From Vibrio sp. CB1-14 (lineage in GTDB: Bacteria; Pseudomonadota; Gammaproteobacteria; Enterobacterales; Vibrionaceae), in NCBI RefSeq assembly GCF_040412085.2, contig NZ_CP115921.1, forward strand, positions 1,302,001 to 1,366,000: 64,000 nucleotides of DNA, in the 5' to 3' direction. Both the position numbers and the translations under genes were made by a program. Each line of letters opens with the position of its first letter. Within the stretch, counting starts at the first letter, position 1. This document shows, piece after piece, positions 8,660 to 17,995 of the stretch. The notes under the pieces are model-generated. The model made no database searches, was not told the origin of the DNA, and saw nothing but the letters and a program-made list of their open reading frames with translations.

Positions 8660-9634
8660 ATGTCGTTTTTAGCTCGCCGTTTTGGCTTTTATTTTACTGC
8701 GTTTTTAATCGCAATCTCATTTAACTTTATGTTGCCACGTCTGATGCCAGGTGACCCAGTCGACGCTCTGTTTGCTGCTGCTCAAGGCCGTATGGATCCA
8801 GCTCAAATGGATGCTGTTCGTGAAATGTACGGCTTCGTTGATGGCAACGTATTTGTTCAATACATTCACTACATCAAAAGTGTGTTCACTCTTGACCTTG
8901 GCCCTTCAGTGTTGATGTTCCCAATCAACGTATCTGAGGTGATTGCTATGGCGCTGCCTTGGACTATGTTCCTAGCGCTTGGCTCACTGATTGTGGCTTT
9001 GATCATTGGTGTGAGCATCGGTACCTATGCATCTTACCGCCGCGAAGGGTTGTTTGGTCAGGTCGTACCGCCAGTATTGGCTTTCATCAGTAACTTCCCG
9101 TACATCGTAACCGCGCTGCTTTTGTTCTACTTCTTCGGTTTGAAAATGGAGTTGCTACCGCTCGCGTACACTTACGACCCTTCTCTAGAGCCGGGTTGGA
9201 CTTGGGAGTTCATTGCAAGTGTTGCCAAGCATGCTGTGTTACCTGTGGGCTCAATGGTTGTGGTTGGTATTGCGACTTGGGTGTTCAACATGCGTAACGC
9301 GATGATCAACGTGTTAGGTGAAGACTACGTCACTATGGCAGAAGCCAAGGGTCTTAGCAGCTTTAGAGTCATGTATCGCTACGCGGGTCGTAACGCTATC
9401 TTGCCAGTTGCAACCGCTATTGCGATGGCGATTGGTTTCTCGTTCGCAGGCTCAATCATGACGGAAGTGGTGTTCAACTACCAAGGTCTTGGCAACATTC
9501 TTCTCAAAGGTATCGTTGCTCGTGATTACCCGCTAATCCAAGCCATTCTGCTTATCTTAGTGACCGCAGTACTAACTGCTAACTTTATCGCCGATCTTTT
9601 ATACGTTTGGCTTGACCCACGAATTTCCAACTAG
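8660..9634 (+). CDS. ABC importer permease, DppB-type, first subunit
   Basis: A 324-residue inner-membrane permease with six predicted helices. It has the DppB/OppB family N-terminus (RLMPGDPVDAL) and the EAA loop near residues 225-245 (AEAKGLSSFRVMYRYAGRNAILP), which contacts the ATPases. It lies 50 bp after the binding-protein gene and 8 bp before the second permease. It should form one half of the channel that carries oligosaccharides into the cytoplasm. The assignment to glucan rather than peptide is from context only. Confidence 0.9.
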   Translation: MSFLARRFGFYFTAFLIAISFNFMLPRLMPGDPVDALFAAAQGRMDPAQMDAVREMYGFVDGNVFVQYIHYIKSVFTLDLGPSVLMFPINVSEVIAMALPWTMFLALGSLIVALIIGVSIGTYASYRREGLFGQVVPPVLAFISNFPYIVTALLLFYFFGLKMELLPLAYTYDPSLEPGWTWEFIASVAKHAVLPVGSMVVVGIATWVFNMRNAMINVLGEDYVTMAEAKGLSSFRVMYRYAGRNAILPVATAIAMAIGFSFAGSIMTEVVFNYQGLGNILLKGIVARDYPLIQAILLILVTAVLTANFIADLLYVWLDPRISN

Positions 9635-9642
9635 GCCGTATT

Positions 9643-10635
9643 ATGGAAAAGTTAATTGACGCTCATAAATATGACCGCGAGAGCAAATTAGCGGTGAGAG
9701 AATCTGCTTTCTCGTGGAAAAATATCAAATCAAAACTGGGTAAGGTGTACGCCTTTTTCTATGGCAACCCGCCAGCGATTATTGGTGGTTTTCTTCTGAC
9801 TATCGTTTTAGCTGGTGCTGTTTTTGCTCCCGCATTTGCAACACATGATCCAGAGCGCCGCGTTGCTCGCCCTCATGTGGCACCAAACGCAGAGCATGTG
9901 CTTGGTTCTACTCGTAGTGGTCGTGATGTCTACAGCCAGGTGCTTTACGGAGCACGCAAATCACTAACAGTGGCACTGACTGCCGGTGTGATTGCGATGA
10001 GTATTGCTGTGCTGGTGGGTGTATCGTCTGGCTATTTTGGTGGCAAGATTGATGAACGCTTAAACTTCTTAACTAACGTATTTTTGGTGTTCCCACAGTT
10101 ACCGTTATTGATTGTACTCGCAGCATTCTTAGGGCAGGTGGGGTCCCTCGTTATTACCGTGTTGCTCGGTATCACCTCCTGGCCGTGGGGCGCGAGGGTG
10201 ATACGTTCTCAAACAATGGCAATTCGTAACAAAGAGTTCATTATTTCTGCTGAAGTAATGGGTGAATCAAAAATTCGCATTATTCTGGTAGAGATTCTGC
10301 CAAACCTTATCTCAATCGTATTTGGTGGCTTCCTTGGTACCGTTATCTACGCAATGGGTGCAGAAGCCGGTCTTGGTATTCTTGGTCTAGGTGATGCAAC
10401 GGAAGTGAGCTGGGGCTCAATGCTTTACTGGGCACAAACTTCGTCTTCACTCTACACCGGCGCATGGTGGGAAATGATGGTTCCAGCAATGGCACTGGCA
10501 ATTACTGGTGGCGCACTGGCACTGATTAACATGTCGATTGACCAAGTGAGTAACCCGAAACTTCGTACTGGCCCACACATCAAACTGTGGCACAAACTGA
10601 AAAAAGAAGCAGATAAAAAGAGAGGCCTACGATGA
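9643..10635 (+). CDS. ABC importer permease, DppC-type, second subunit
   Basis: A 330-residue permease of the DppC/OppC type. A cytoplasmic N-terminal tail of about 40 residues precedes the first helix. The signature HVLGSTRSGRDVYSQVLYGAR lies at about residues 85-105 and the EAA loop (AEVMGESKIRIILVEILPN) near 205-225. It pairs with the product of 8660-9634 to form the membrane channel. It overlaps the first ATPase gene by four bases (ATGA), indicating translational coupling. Confidence 0.9.
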   Translation: MEKLIDAHKYDRESKLAVRESAFSWKNIKSKLGKVYAFFYGNPPAIIGGFLLTIVLAGAVFAPAFATHDPERRVARPHVAPNAEHVLGSTRSGRDVYSQVLYGARKSLTVALTAGVIAMSIAVLVGVSSGYFGGKIDERLNFLTNVFLVFPQLPLLIVLAAFLGQVGSLVITVLLGITSWPWGARVIRSQTMAIRNKEFIISAEVMGESKIRIILVEILPNLISIVFGGFLGTVIYAMGAEAGLGILGLGDATEVSWGSMLYWAQTSSSLYTGAWWEMMVPAMALAITGGALALINMSIDQVSNPKLRTGPHIKLWHKLKKEADKKRGLR

Positions 10636-11585
10636 GCGCTTTACTTGAAATCAATAACCTTTGTGTCGATTACGTATCGCCGAATGGCGTCGCTCGCGCG
10701 GTAAACAATGTGAGTTTGACCATCAATGAAGGTGAAACGCTAGGTATTGCGGGCGAATCAGGTTGTGGCAAGAGTACGCTAGCGTTTGCTATCTCTCGTT
10801 TACACAAAGCACCAGCGCTTATCTCAGAAGGTGAGATCCTGTACAAGGGTACAGATGTACTAAAAATGAACGACCGTAAGCTGCGCCAGTTCCGTTGGAA
10901 CGACGTATCAGTGGTATTCCAAAGTGCAATGAACTCACTAAACCCGGTGATTACCATTGGTGAGCAGCTGACTGATGTTATCTTGGCACATAAGAAAATT
11001 CCGTATAAGCAAGCTCACGAAAAGGCGGTGGAACTGCTGTCTATCGTTGGTATTCACGGTGATCGTATGGGGAGTTTCCCGCACCAGTTAAGTGGTGGCA
11101 TGCGTCAGCGTGTGGTCATTGCGGTAGCGCTAGCTCTTGAGCCAAAGCTCATCATCATGGATGAACCAACAACAGCGCTAGACGTGGTCGTTGAGCGTGA
11201 AATCCTTAACGAACTGTACGATCTAAAAACCAAATTTGGCTTCTCGATCTTGTTCATCAGTCACGATTTGAGCCTTATGGGTGAGATTGCCGACCGTATT
11301 GGTGTTATGTACGCAGGCAACTTGATTGAAATGGGTGAAGCTCAGCAAGTATTTGGTGCTCCAGAGCACCCATACACTAAAGGTTTGGTTGCGTCTTTCC
11401 CGACCATCCATGGTCCTAAAGAAAGGCTGTTTGGTATTCCAGGCAACCCAGTGAACCTGCTTGATATCCCAACAGGTTGTAATTTCCAAGCTCGCTGTGG
11501 TGAGTGTTTTGAGAAGTGTCAGAAGGTAGAACCTGCGCTTTCACTGCTAGCGAACGGCCGTCAAGTCTCTTGTCATTTGGTTTAA
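10632..11585 (+). CDS. ABC importer ATPase, DppD-type
   Basis: A 317-residue ATPase with Walker A (GESGCGKST, about residues 39-47), signature LSGGMRQRV, Walker B ([12 protein letters not shown]) and a switch histidine in LFISHDLS. The C-terminal oligopeptide-transporter extension carries the four-cysteine pattern (CNFQARCGECFEKC) that some Opp/Dpp ATPases use to hold an iron-sulfur cluster. The start overlaps the permease stop. It should work as a heterodimer with the next gene product. Confidence 0.92.
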   Translation: MSALLEINNLCVDYVSPNGVARAVNNVSLTINEGETLGIAGESGCGKSTLAFAISRLHKAPALISEGEILYKGTDVLKMNDRKLRQFRWNDVSVVFQSAMNSLNPVITIGEQLTDVILAHKKIPYKQAHEKAVELLSIVGIHGDRMGSFPHQLSGGMRQRVVIAVALALEPKLIIMDEPTTALDVVVEREILNELYDLKTKFGFSILFISHDLSLMGEIADRIGVMYAGNLIEMGEAQQVFGAPEHPYTKGLVASFPTIHGPKERLFGIPGNPVNLLDIPTGCNFQARCGECFEKCQKVEPALSLLANGRQVSCHLV

Positions 11586-11592
11586 GGAAGTA

Positions 11593-12567
11593 ATGATGCA
11601 AAGTAACGAAGTCATCCTATCGGTAAAAAACTTGGTTAAAGATTTCCCTCTAGGCCAATCGGCTAAATCAAACCTAATGCGAGCGGTAAACGATGTGTCG
11701 TTTGAACTTCGTAAAGGTGAAGCGCTGGCGATTGTAGGTGAATCAGGCTCTGGTAAAAGTACTGGTGCACGTATCTTGACTCAAATCTATGACAAGACCG
11801 CAGGTGATGTCCACTTTAAAGGTGTGCCACTGAATGAATACATTGAGAACAACGGCCAGTTGGAATATGCACGTCAGGTACAGATGATTTTCCAAGACCC
11901 GTTTGGCTCACTCAACCCAGTGCACACGATTTATCACCACATTGCACGTCCGTTGATGATTCACAACCGTGCAGACAAGAAAGCTATCCCACAATTGGTG
12001 TATGACTTGCTTGAGCTGGTGGGTCTAACTCCAGTAAAAGAAACCGCAGAGAAGTTCCCTCACGAGCTAAGTGGTGGCCAAAGACAACGTGTTGCGATTG
12101 CACGTGCGATTGCCGTTGATCCTGAGGTGATCTTAGCTGATGAGCCGATTTCAATGCTCGATGTATCCGTACGTCTTGGTATCTTGAACCTGATGGCGGA
12201 TCTAAAAGACAAGCATGGTATCTCGTTCATGTATATCACTCACGATATCGCGACAGCACGTTACTTTGCTGAAAAAACAGCGGTGATGTATGTCGGCCAT
12301 ATGGTGGAGTGGGGCGAGAGTGATAGTGTGACTCAGAATCCTCAGCACCCCTATTCGAAGCTGCTACTGTCTGCAGTACCTGAGGTAGGTAAGGCTGGTC
12401 GTCGTGACCTCGCTGTGAAGAAAGGTGAAATCCCGCTTTGGAAACCATCGAGCGTAGGCTGTCCATTTGCGACACGTTGCCCGAACGCGACCGATATATG
12501 CACTAAAGAGATGCCTGAGACGACACAGATCTCTGAGCAGCACTTTGTTCGTTGCCACAACATGTAA
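11593..12567 (+). CDS. ABC importer ATPase, DppF-type
   Basis: A 324-residue ATPase partner of the preceding gene, 7 bp downstream. Walker A (GESGSGKST), signature LSGGQRQRVAIARA and Walker B (EVILADEPISMLD) are intact. The C-terminal extension has cysteines (GCPFATRCPNATDIC) like its partner. Two adjacent ATGs (11593 and 11596) are possible starts. It closes the five-gene importer. The GH149-like gene follows after 63 bp that hold an operator copy. Confidence 0.92.
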   Translation: MMQSNEVILSVKNLVKDFPLGQSAKSNLMRAVNDVSFELRKGEALAIVGESGSGKSTGARILTQIYDKTAGDVHFKGVPLNEYIENNGQLEYARQVQMIFQDPFGSLNPVHTIYHHIARPLMIHNRADKKAIPQLVYDLLELVGLTPVKETAEKFPHELSGGQRQRVAIARAIAVDPEVILADEPISMLDVSVRLGILNLMADLKDKHGISFMYITHDIATARYFAEKTAVMYVGHMVEWGESDSVTQNPQHPYSKLLLSAVPEVGKAGRRDLAVKKGEIPLWKPSSVGCPFATRCPNATDICTKEMPETTQISEQHFVRCHNM

Positions 12568-12599
12568 TTTGAAGAATCCCAAAAATTTTGCGCTTAGAA

Positions 12600-12611
12600 G
12601 AAAGCGCTTAC
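12600..12611. promoter_or_regulatory. LacI-type operator GAAAGCGCTTAC before the phosphorylase gene
   Basis: A match to GWAAGCGCTTWC in the 63-bp gap between the last ATPase gene and the phosphorylase, 19 bp before the likely start codon. Its place suggests that the phosphorylase has its own repressible promoter, or that bound LacI blocks read-through from the ABC operon. Confidence 0.7.
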
Positions 12612-12630
12612 AAAATCAGAAGTGACCAAT

Positions 12631-15600
12631 ATGACGGAACAATTACAAGCTAATCAAGCGTTTGAAGTACACGGAAAATTTATTACTATCAACGACGAAC
12701 GTTTTTACCAGATTTCTAACGTCGATCAGATGGCACCGTTTTTTATCAGTGTCGTCTCTGCCAGCAACCATTGGCTATTTATTTCCTCAACAGGAAGCTT
12801 ATCTGCAGGTCGCATTCGCCCTGAGAACGCGTTATTCCCATATCGTTCAGTTGATCATATTCATGAGAATGCTGACAACACTGGCTCAAAAGCGGTGCTA
12901 CGCGTTAAAAAAGGCGAGGGCAAACCAGCACTTTGGGAACCGTTCAATCCGCACCATGATGGTCTGTATGATGTGCAGCGTAATCTGTATAAAAACGCAG
13001 TTGGCGATAAGGTCATCTTTGAAGAGTTAAACCATACACTAGGTCTGGGCTATCAATATAGCTGGTCTACATCAGACAAGTTTGGCTTCGTTCGTGAAAC
13101 TCATGTTACTAACTTGGGTGAGAACGCGGTTGAGTTTGACATCATTGATGGTATTCAAAACTTGCTACCTTCAGGTGCACCGCTTCAAGCTCTGCAAACG
13201 CGCAGTGCACTGGTAGACGCGTACAAATGGAATGAGCGCATTGAAGATTTGCCAATGGCAACGTACAGCATGTACGCCAAGCTTAGCGACCGTGCTGAGC
13301 CAGCAGAATCACTGCGTGCAACAACGGTTTTCGGCATCGCGCCTAACGCTCAGCAAGTGACGCTGAACGCCAAAGATGTAGCGAATTTCCGTAAAGGATT
13401 ACCGCTAAACGCGGAATCACTGACTCGCGGCGAGCGTGGTGCTTTCCTTATCACTCAGTCCCTGACGCTTTCTGCTGGTGACTGTGAATCTTGGACTATC
13501 ATCGCGGATATCGATAAGTCACACGCTGACGTTGCTGTTCTGAAAAACCAGCTTGTCCTAGACGATGAAATCTATGCGACTGTCGCCAAAGATGTGAAAG
13601 CGAATCGTGATGAGCTCAAGTTACTTATGGCTGGAGCGGATGCATGGCAGTTGACGTCATCGGAAGAAACCGCGGTTCACCACTACGCTAATGTGTTGTT
13701 TAACAACATGCGTGGCGGCGTTTTTGTGGATGGTTATAAGCTTGATAGCAGCGATGTGCTGGCAACGTTCACTCGTATCAACAAGAAGGTTGTAGAGAAG
13801 CACTCTGCATTGCTGCGCACGCTGCCAGAAAACCTATCGCATCCACAATTGGTGTCTATGGCGAAAGATACCGGTGACCAGCAATTACTGCGTATGGCTT
13901 ACGAGTATTTACCACTTACATTCGGTCGTCGCCACGGTGATCCAAGCCGCCCATGGAACCATTTTGAAATCAAAGTGCGTGATGAAGAAGGTCAGCGTTT
14001 GCTCGCGTACCAAGGTAACTGGCGTGATATTTTCCAAAACTGGGAAGCAATGGCGCTCAGCTATCCAAACTTCATTGGTTCCTTTGTAGCGAAGTTTGTC
14101 AACGCATCGACTATTGATGGTTACAACCCTTACCGTATTACTAAAGAGGGTGTCGACTGGGAACTTCTAGATTTAGATGATCCATGGAGCAACATTGGTT
14201 ACTGGGGTGATCACCAGATCATCTACCTACTTAAGTTCCTTGAATTGGCGGATAAGTATCAAAGCAATGACCTTATCGAATGGTTAAGTGAAGAGACATA
14301 CAGTTACGCTAACGTACCTTATGAAATTTCTGGTGTAGAGCAGTTGTTTGCTAACCCGAAAGATACCGTCACGTTCAACGAGCAAAAGCAAGCGACAACT
14401 GAAGAACTAACGGAAACCATGGGCAGTGATGGTCGCTTAGTGATGAGTGGCAATGGTGAGGTCTACCAAGTTAACCTGCTAGAGAAATTGTTGGTGCCAC
14501 TACTTTCTAAGCTTAGTAACTTCGTGATCGATGGCGGTATTTGGCTCAATACGCAACGTCCAGAGTGGAATGATGCGAACAACGCGATTGTTGGTAACGG
14601 TTTGTCTATGGTGACGCTGTACTACATGCGCCGATACGTAACATTCATGCAAAAGCTTATTTGTCGCGCGCCAATTAACGTTGCGCTATCAAGCGAAGTG
14701 GCAACGTGGCTGGCTAAAACCAGTGAAGTGCTATCAGAAGCGGCAGCATCATTGCGTGTTGAGAAAATTACACCTCAGTCACGTAAAGCGTTACTGACTA
14801 AGCTTGCAAAAGTAGCAGAAGAATACCGTGTGGGCATTTACGCCAACGGTTTCTCAGGAAAGTCGACGGTTGAGATGACGGAAGTGGAAGAGCTACTTCG
14901 CGTGTCCAAGACGCTACTTGACCATACGATTCATAGCAACAAGCGTGAAGACGGCCTGTATAACGCTTACAACATTCTTGATCTACAAGGTGATGGTGCC
15001 AATGTTGAGTACTTGTACCCGATGCTTGAAGGTCAAGTTGCTATTCTAAGTGCGGGCATCTTAGATGCGACACAAGCGGTTGATTTGCTAACCAAGCTTT
15101 TCGATAGCGAGATGTTCCGTGAAGATCAACTGAGCTTTATGCTCTATCCAGACCGTGACTTAACGGCTTTCTTGAAGAAGAACCACATTACTAAGAACCT
15201 CGTGGATAATAGCCCGCTGCTGCAAGCGATGCTAGAGAACGATGACAAGCGTATTGTGAATCAAGATATTGAAAACCGTGTTCACTTCAATGCTGATTTC
15301 GAAAATGCAGGTGTACTGGAAGCACGCATCGCACAAGTTGCTGCAGACTATCCACGTTTTGGTCGTCAGGACTGGGAAAAAGTCGCTGATATCTACGAAC
15401 AGACCTTTAATCACAAAGCGTTTACGGGGCGCTCTGGCACCATGTTTGGCTATGAGGGCTTAGGCTGTATTTACTGGCACATGGTTTCAAAGCTATTGCT
15501 AGCGGTTCAAGAGAACTATCAGCAAGCGTGGGTAGAGCTGGGCAATACAGAGAAAACTAAGCAATTGGCTGAGTTTTACTACCGAGTCCGTGAAGGTATC

Positions 15601-16086
15601 GGTTTCAACAAAACGCCTCTAGTGTATGGTGCGTTCCCAACTGACCCATACTCACACACACCAAAACAAGCCGGTGCACAGCAACCAGGTATGACCGGTC
15701 AAGTGAAAGAGGAAGTGATCACTCGCTTCGGTGAGCTAGGGGTTGCAATCACTGATGGTGAGATTCAAATTACTCCGAACCTACTCGATAAGTCTGAGTT
15801 CTTAACTGAGCCAGTTGCGTTTGACTACTTCGACCTTAATGGTCAGGAGCATCAAATTGATGTAGAAGTAGGTAGTCTTGCATTCACATTGTGTCAGGTA
15901 CCATTTGTGTACACATTGAGTGAAGAGCAAAATGAAGTTTCTCTTACGGTAGAGTTAGTTAATGGTCCTAAGATTGAAAAAGTGTCGAATATGATTCCTG
16001 AGAATTTGAGCAAACACATTTTCGATCGTAGTGGTCAGGTGAAAGCGGTATACGTGACGATTCCAGCGGAAAAACTGGTTATCTAG
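12631..16086 (+). CDS. Large glucan phosphorylase, GH149-like (beta-1,3-glucan phosphorylase)
   Basis: A 1151-residue cytoplasmic protein with no signal peptide. ATG 12631 is preferred over GTG 12622 because AGAAG at 12618-12622 is well placed. It resembles the inverting disaccharide/oligosaccharide phosphorylases (the GH94, GH149 and GH161 group) but is much longer than a GH94 enzyme of about 800 residues. Length, the N-terminal HWLFISSTGSLSAGRIRPEN block and the beta-1,3-glucan context favour GH149. Candidate active-site stretches are GNWRDIFQNWEA (Asp466) and LDLDDPWSNIGYWGDHQ (about 508-524). It would split beta-1,3-gluco-oligosaccharides with phosphate to glucose 1-phosphate, saving ATP. 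The family call is my recognition, not a search result. GH94 or GH161 are the alternatives. Confidence 0.75.
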   Translation: MTEQLQANQAFEVHGKFITINDERFYQISNVDQMAPFFISVVSASNHWLFISSTGSLSAGRIRPENALFPYRSVDHIHENADNTGSKAVLRVKKGEGKPALWEPFNPHHDGLYDVQRNLYKNAVGDKVIFEELNHTLGLGYQYSWSTSDKFGFVRETHVTNLGENAVEFDIIDGIQNLLPSGAPLQALQTRSALVDAYKWNERIEDLPMATYSMYAKLSDRAEPAESLRATTVFGIAPNAQQVTLNAKDVANFRKGLPLNAESLTRGERGAFLITQSLTLSAGDCESWTIIADIDKSHADVAVLKNQLVLDDEIYATVAKDVKANRDELKLLMAGADAWQLTSSEETAVHHYANVLFNNMRGGVFVDGYKLDSSDVLATFTRINKKVVEKHSALLRTLPENLSHPQLVSMAKDTGDQQLLRMAYEYLPLTFGRRHGDPSRPWNHFEIKVRDEEGQRLLAYQGNWRDIFQNWEAMALSYPNFIGSFVAKFVNASTIDGYNPYRITKEGVDWELLDLDDPWSNIGYWGDHQIIYLLKFLELADKYQSNDLIEWLSEETYSYANVPYEISGVEQLFANPKDTVTFNEQKQATTEELTETMGSDGRLVMSGNGEVYQVNLLEKLLVPLLSKLSNFVIDGGIWLNTQRPEWNDANNAIVGNGLSMVTLYYMRRYVTFMQKLICRAPINVALSSEVATWLAKTSEVLSEAAASLRVEKITPQSRKALLTKLAKVAEEYRVGIYANGFSGKSTVEMTEVEELLRVSKTLLDHTIHSNKREDGLYNAYNILDLQGDGANVEYLYPMLEGQVAILSAGILDATQAVDLLTKLFDSEMFREDQLSFMLYPDRDLTAFLKKNHITKNLVDNSPLLQAMLENDDKRIVNQDIENRVHFNADFENAGVLEARIAQVAADYPRFGRQDWEKVADIYEQTFNHKAFTGRSGTMFGYEGLGCIYWHMVSKLLLAVQENYQQAWVELGNTEKTKQLAEFYYRVREGIGFNKTPLVYGAFPTDPYSHTPKQAGAQQPGMTGQVKEEVITRFGELGVAITDGEIQITPNLLDKSEFLTEPVAFDYFDLNGQEHQIDVEVGSLAFTLCQVPFVYTLSEEQNEVSLTVELVNGPKIEKVSNMIPENLSKHIFDRSGQVKAVYVTIPAEKLVI

Positions 16087-16101
16087 AAACAAAACGTAAA
16101 T

Positions 16102-16135
16102 AAAAAGGCAGGACAATGAATTGTCCTGCCTTTTT
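16102..16135. terminator. Bidirectional terminator, GH149-like gene / lacI
   Basis: A long stem (AAGGCAGGACAAT pairing with ATTGTCCTGCCTT) is followed by seven T on the + strand and preceded by five A. It lies between convergent genes and can serve both. Confidence 0.9.
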
Positions 16136-16205
16136 TTATGAATGAATGGGAGAAAAACGTGTTAAGAATTGAGCTAATGGTGCTATGTATTAATGACTAA
16201 GTGTA

Positions 16206-17213
16206 TTAGCTACTCAATGTCTTAACTGAACCACGGCTAATAATACTTGGCTCAATGGGTTCGATAGGCTGCGATGCGGTACTCTTACCTTTAACAATGG
16301 CCATGACTTTCTTGGCGGCGGCGGTGGCCATTTTTTGAATAGGGAAATCAACTGTGGTGAGACCTGGTGTCATATGTTGACCAAAAGGTACGTTATCGAA
16401 ACCAATAATTGAAATGTCTTCACCCACTTTGATGCCGCGTTCTAAGCAAAGCGTGTAAGCCGTCATTGCGATGTTATCGTTCATACAGAAAATGGCGGTC
16501 AGTGGAATATCGCGATCCAAAAGACGACGAATCGCATCGTGATTGCATTGATTATCAAATCGACCTTCAACGACAGCATTCGGATTATAAGCAACACCAT
16601 AGTGACTTAGCGCATTGCGATAGCCTTGCAGACGATCGCGACTGTCCACTTTGCTTAACTGACCGCTGATACAACCGATTTGAGTGTGACCTTTTTTAAT
16701 TAGATATTCAGTGGCGAGAAAGCCGCCTTTTTCGTTATCTAACCAAATACAGCGATCTGCCATTTCTGGAATGTAGCGGTTAATCAGTACCGTCGCTTCA
16801 TTTTGACGAGAAATCTCAAGTAGCTCACTATCGGAAAGGGTATCGACAGTGAGTACCAAACCGTCAACTTTCTTTGAACGCAGAAAGCGGATTGACTCAT
16901 GTTCTTCATCGTACTCTTCATGACCACTAGTGATGATCAGATGATAATTCTCTGAACGTACCACTTTCTCAACTTCATGCATCATTGGACCATAGAAAGG
17001 ACCGTCTAAAGTACCCACGAGCATACCAATACTGCATGAGCGATTTGATGCAAGCGCTTGCGCGAAGGTATTAGGCTGATAGCCCAGTTCTTCCATCGCA
17101 GCAAACACTTTTTGCTTGTTGGCTTCTTTTACAGAAGAGTGGCCATTGAGTGTCCTCGACACCGTCGCTTGGGATACTTGGGCAAGTTCTGCGACTTCTT
17201 TTATCGTAATCAA
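16206..17213 (-). CDS. LacI-family regulator of the beta-glucan locus
   Basis: A 335-residue LacI/GalR regulator. The helix-turn-helix is at residues 3-25 (IKEVAELAQVSQATVSRTLN). The hinge helix carries the ALAS minor-groove motif at about 54-57, and a sugar-binding periplasmic-fold domain follows. The only good start is TTG 17213, with AGGA seven bases upstream; the nearby ATG is out of frame. TTG may keep its level low. LacI proteins with this hinge bind palindromes with a central CG, which fits the GWAAGCGCTTWC sites in the window. It is divergent from the porin gene. The likely effector is a beta-gluco-oligosaccharide or a derivative (inference). Confidence 0.9.
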   Translation of the reverse strand: MITIKEVAELAQVSQATVSRTLNGHSSVKEANKQKVFAAMEELGYQPNTFAQALASNRSCSIGMLVGTLDGPFYGPMMHEVEKVVRSENYHLIITSGHEEYDEEHESIRFLRSKKVDGLVLTVDTLSDSELLEISRQNEATVLINRYIPEMADRCIWLDNEKGGFLATEYLIKKGHTQIGCISGQLSKVDSRDRLQGYRNALSHYGVAYNPNAVVEGRFDNQCNHDAIRRLLDRDIPLTAIFCMNDNIAMTAYTLCLERGIKVGEDISIIGFDNVPFGQHMTPGLTTVDFPIQKMATAAAKKVMAIVKGKSTASQPIEPIEPSIISRGSVKTLSS

Positions 17214-17427
17214 TTTTCGATCCTATCATTCAATCTTATTGAAATTATTGGAAATTTATTCAATAACACCTTTTAACTATACTACAAATAGACAGGTCAT
17301 TGGTAATCCGAGCGTGGAACGCATAATCCACGACGGCATTCTGTGATCTGGCTTGCGATTTGTAGGCTTGAAAGCATCATATCGAATTGCTTTCTCACGT
17401 TTAGTGATAGACGCCACATTAGCAAAA

Positions 17428-17494
17428 GAAAGCGCTTTCTTTCTGGTGATGAGCCTCATGTTTTGTTCATTCATTGAAATGGATGCTGTGTACA
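17428..17494 (+). promoter_or_regulatory. Composite element copy A: LacI operator + GGTGATG + GTTTT + GCTGTRTACA
   Basis: The operator GAAAGCGCTTTC (17428-17439) is followed at fixed spacing by GGTGATG (17445-17451), GTTTT (17460-17464) and GCTGTGTACA (17485-17494). The same order and near-identical spacing recur at 27782 and 29956, always pointing toward the downstream hydrolase or porin gene. It looks like an operator built into a promoter or second-regulator site. Confidence 0.65.
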
Positions 17495-17582
17495 TAGTGT
17501 TTGCCTGCTATTAATATGGTTATCAAGCAATGAGGAACAAGCGCTTCAATCGTCACTATTCCTCAAAAATCTCACAAATTAT

Positions 17583-17594
17583 GAAAGCGCTTTC
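17583..17594. promoter_or_regulatory. LacI-type operator GAAAGCGCTTTC
   Basis: A perfect palindromic copy in the lacI/porin gap, 155 bp from the first copy. The pair could support DNA looping. Confidence 0.75.
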
Positions 17595-17710
17595 TATGTA
17601 GTAAGGGTGGCTTTCAGACGAAGGCACGTGAAAGTGCCGCCATATCAAGTGATAGGCTGAGTGTTGTGTAAGATAGAACTGATCAAACGTAAAAGTGTTA
17701 GCTTACTAAA

Positions 17711-17722
17711 GTAAGCGCTTAC
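17711..17722. promoter_or_regulatory. LacI-type operator GTAAGCGCTTAC upstream of porin
   Basis: A perfect palindrome 285 bp before the porin start. GGTGACG follows at 17728-17734, the same offset at which GGTGATG follows in the composite elements, so this may be a partial copy of the element. Confidence 0.75.
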
Positions 17723-17995
17723 ATTGAGGTGACGCAAAAAAATGATTATTTCGGCTAAATGCTGGGGGACTCTTGCGGCCAAAAATTTGATTAGTAATAG
17801 AAAGAGCAACAATGAATTATTCTCTTCCTTTATCTAAGGGAGAGGTGAAAACTAGAAATAGTGTGAATTCAGGTGGGGGTCTGATTTCATTCTTTTTCTA
17901 AATGTCAGTGCTAATTAAATAAAAGCAGTGGTTGCTAATTTATTTTCTTGGTATTTAAAAACGGAAAACAATTTATAATAAATCAGGAGCTGATA

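Larger units (their letters stand above)
17214..17995. promoter_or_regulatory. Long lacI / porin intergenic control region
   Basis: About 780 bp without a supportable gene. It contains LacI-type palindromes at 17428, 17583 and 17711, a core-only copy AAGCGCTT at 17539-17546, and one copy of the composite element (17428-17494). A 29-codon frame at 17812-17901 has no clear ribosome-binding site. CAGGAGC at 17984-17990 serves the porin. The length implies a long porin leader if the left-most element is a promoter. Confidence 0.65.

Noticed and set aside
17050..17061. CAAGCGCTTG palindrome resembling the LacI operator
   Set aside because: It lies inside the lacI coding sequence and encodes the conserved ALAS hinge region; the flanks do not match GW...WC.
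17812..17901. 29-codon frame in the lacI/porin gap
   Set aside because: No convincing ribosome-binding site, no signal or known motif; such a frame is expected by chance in 780 bp.
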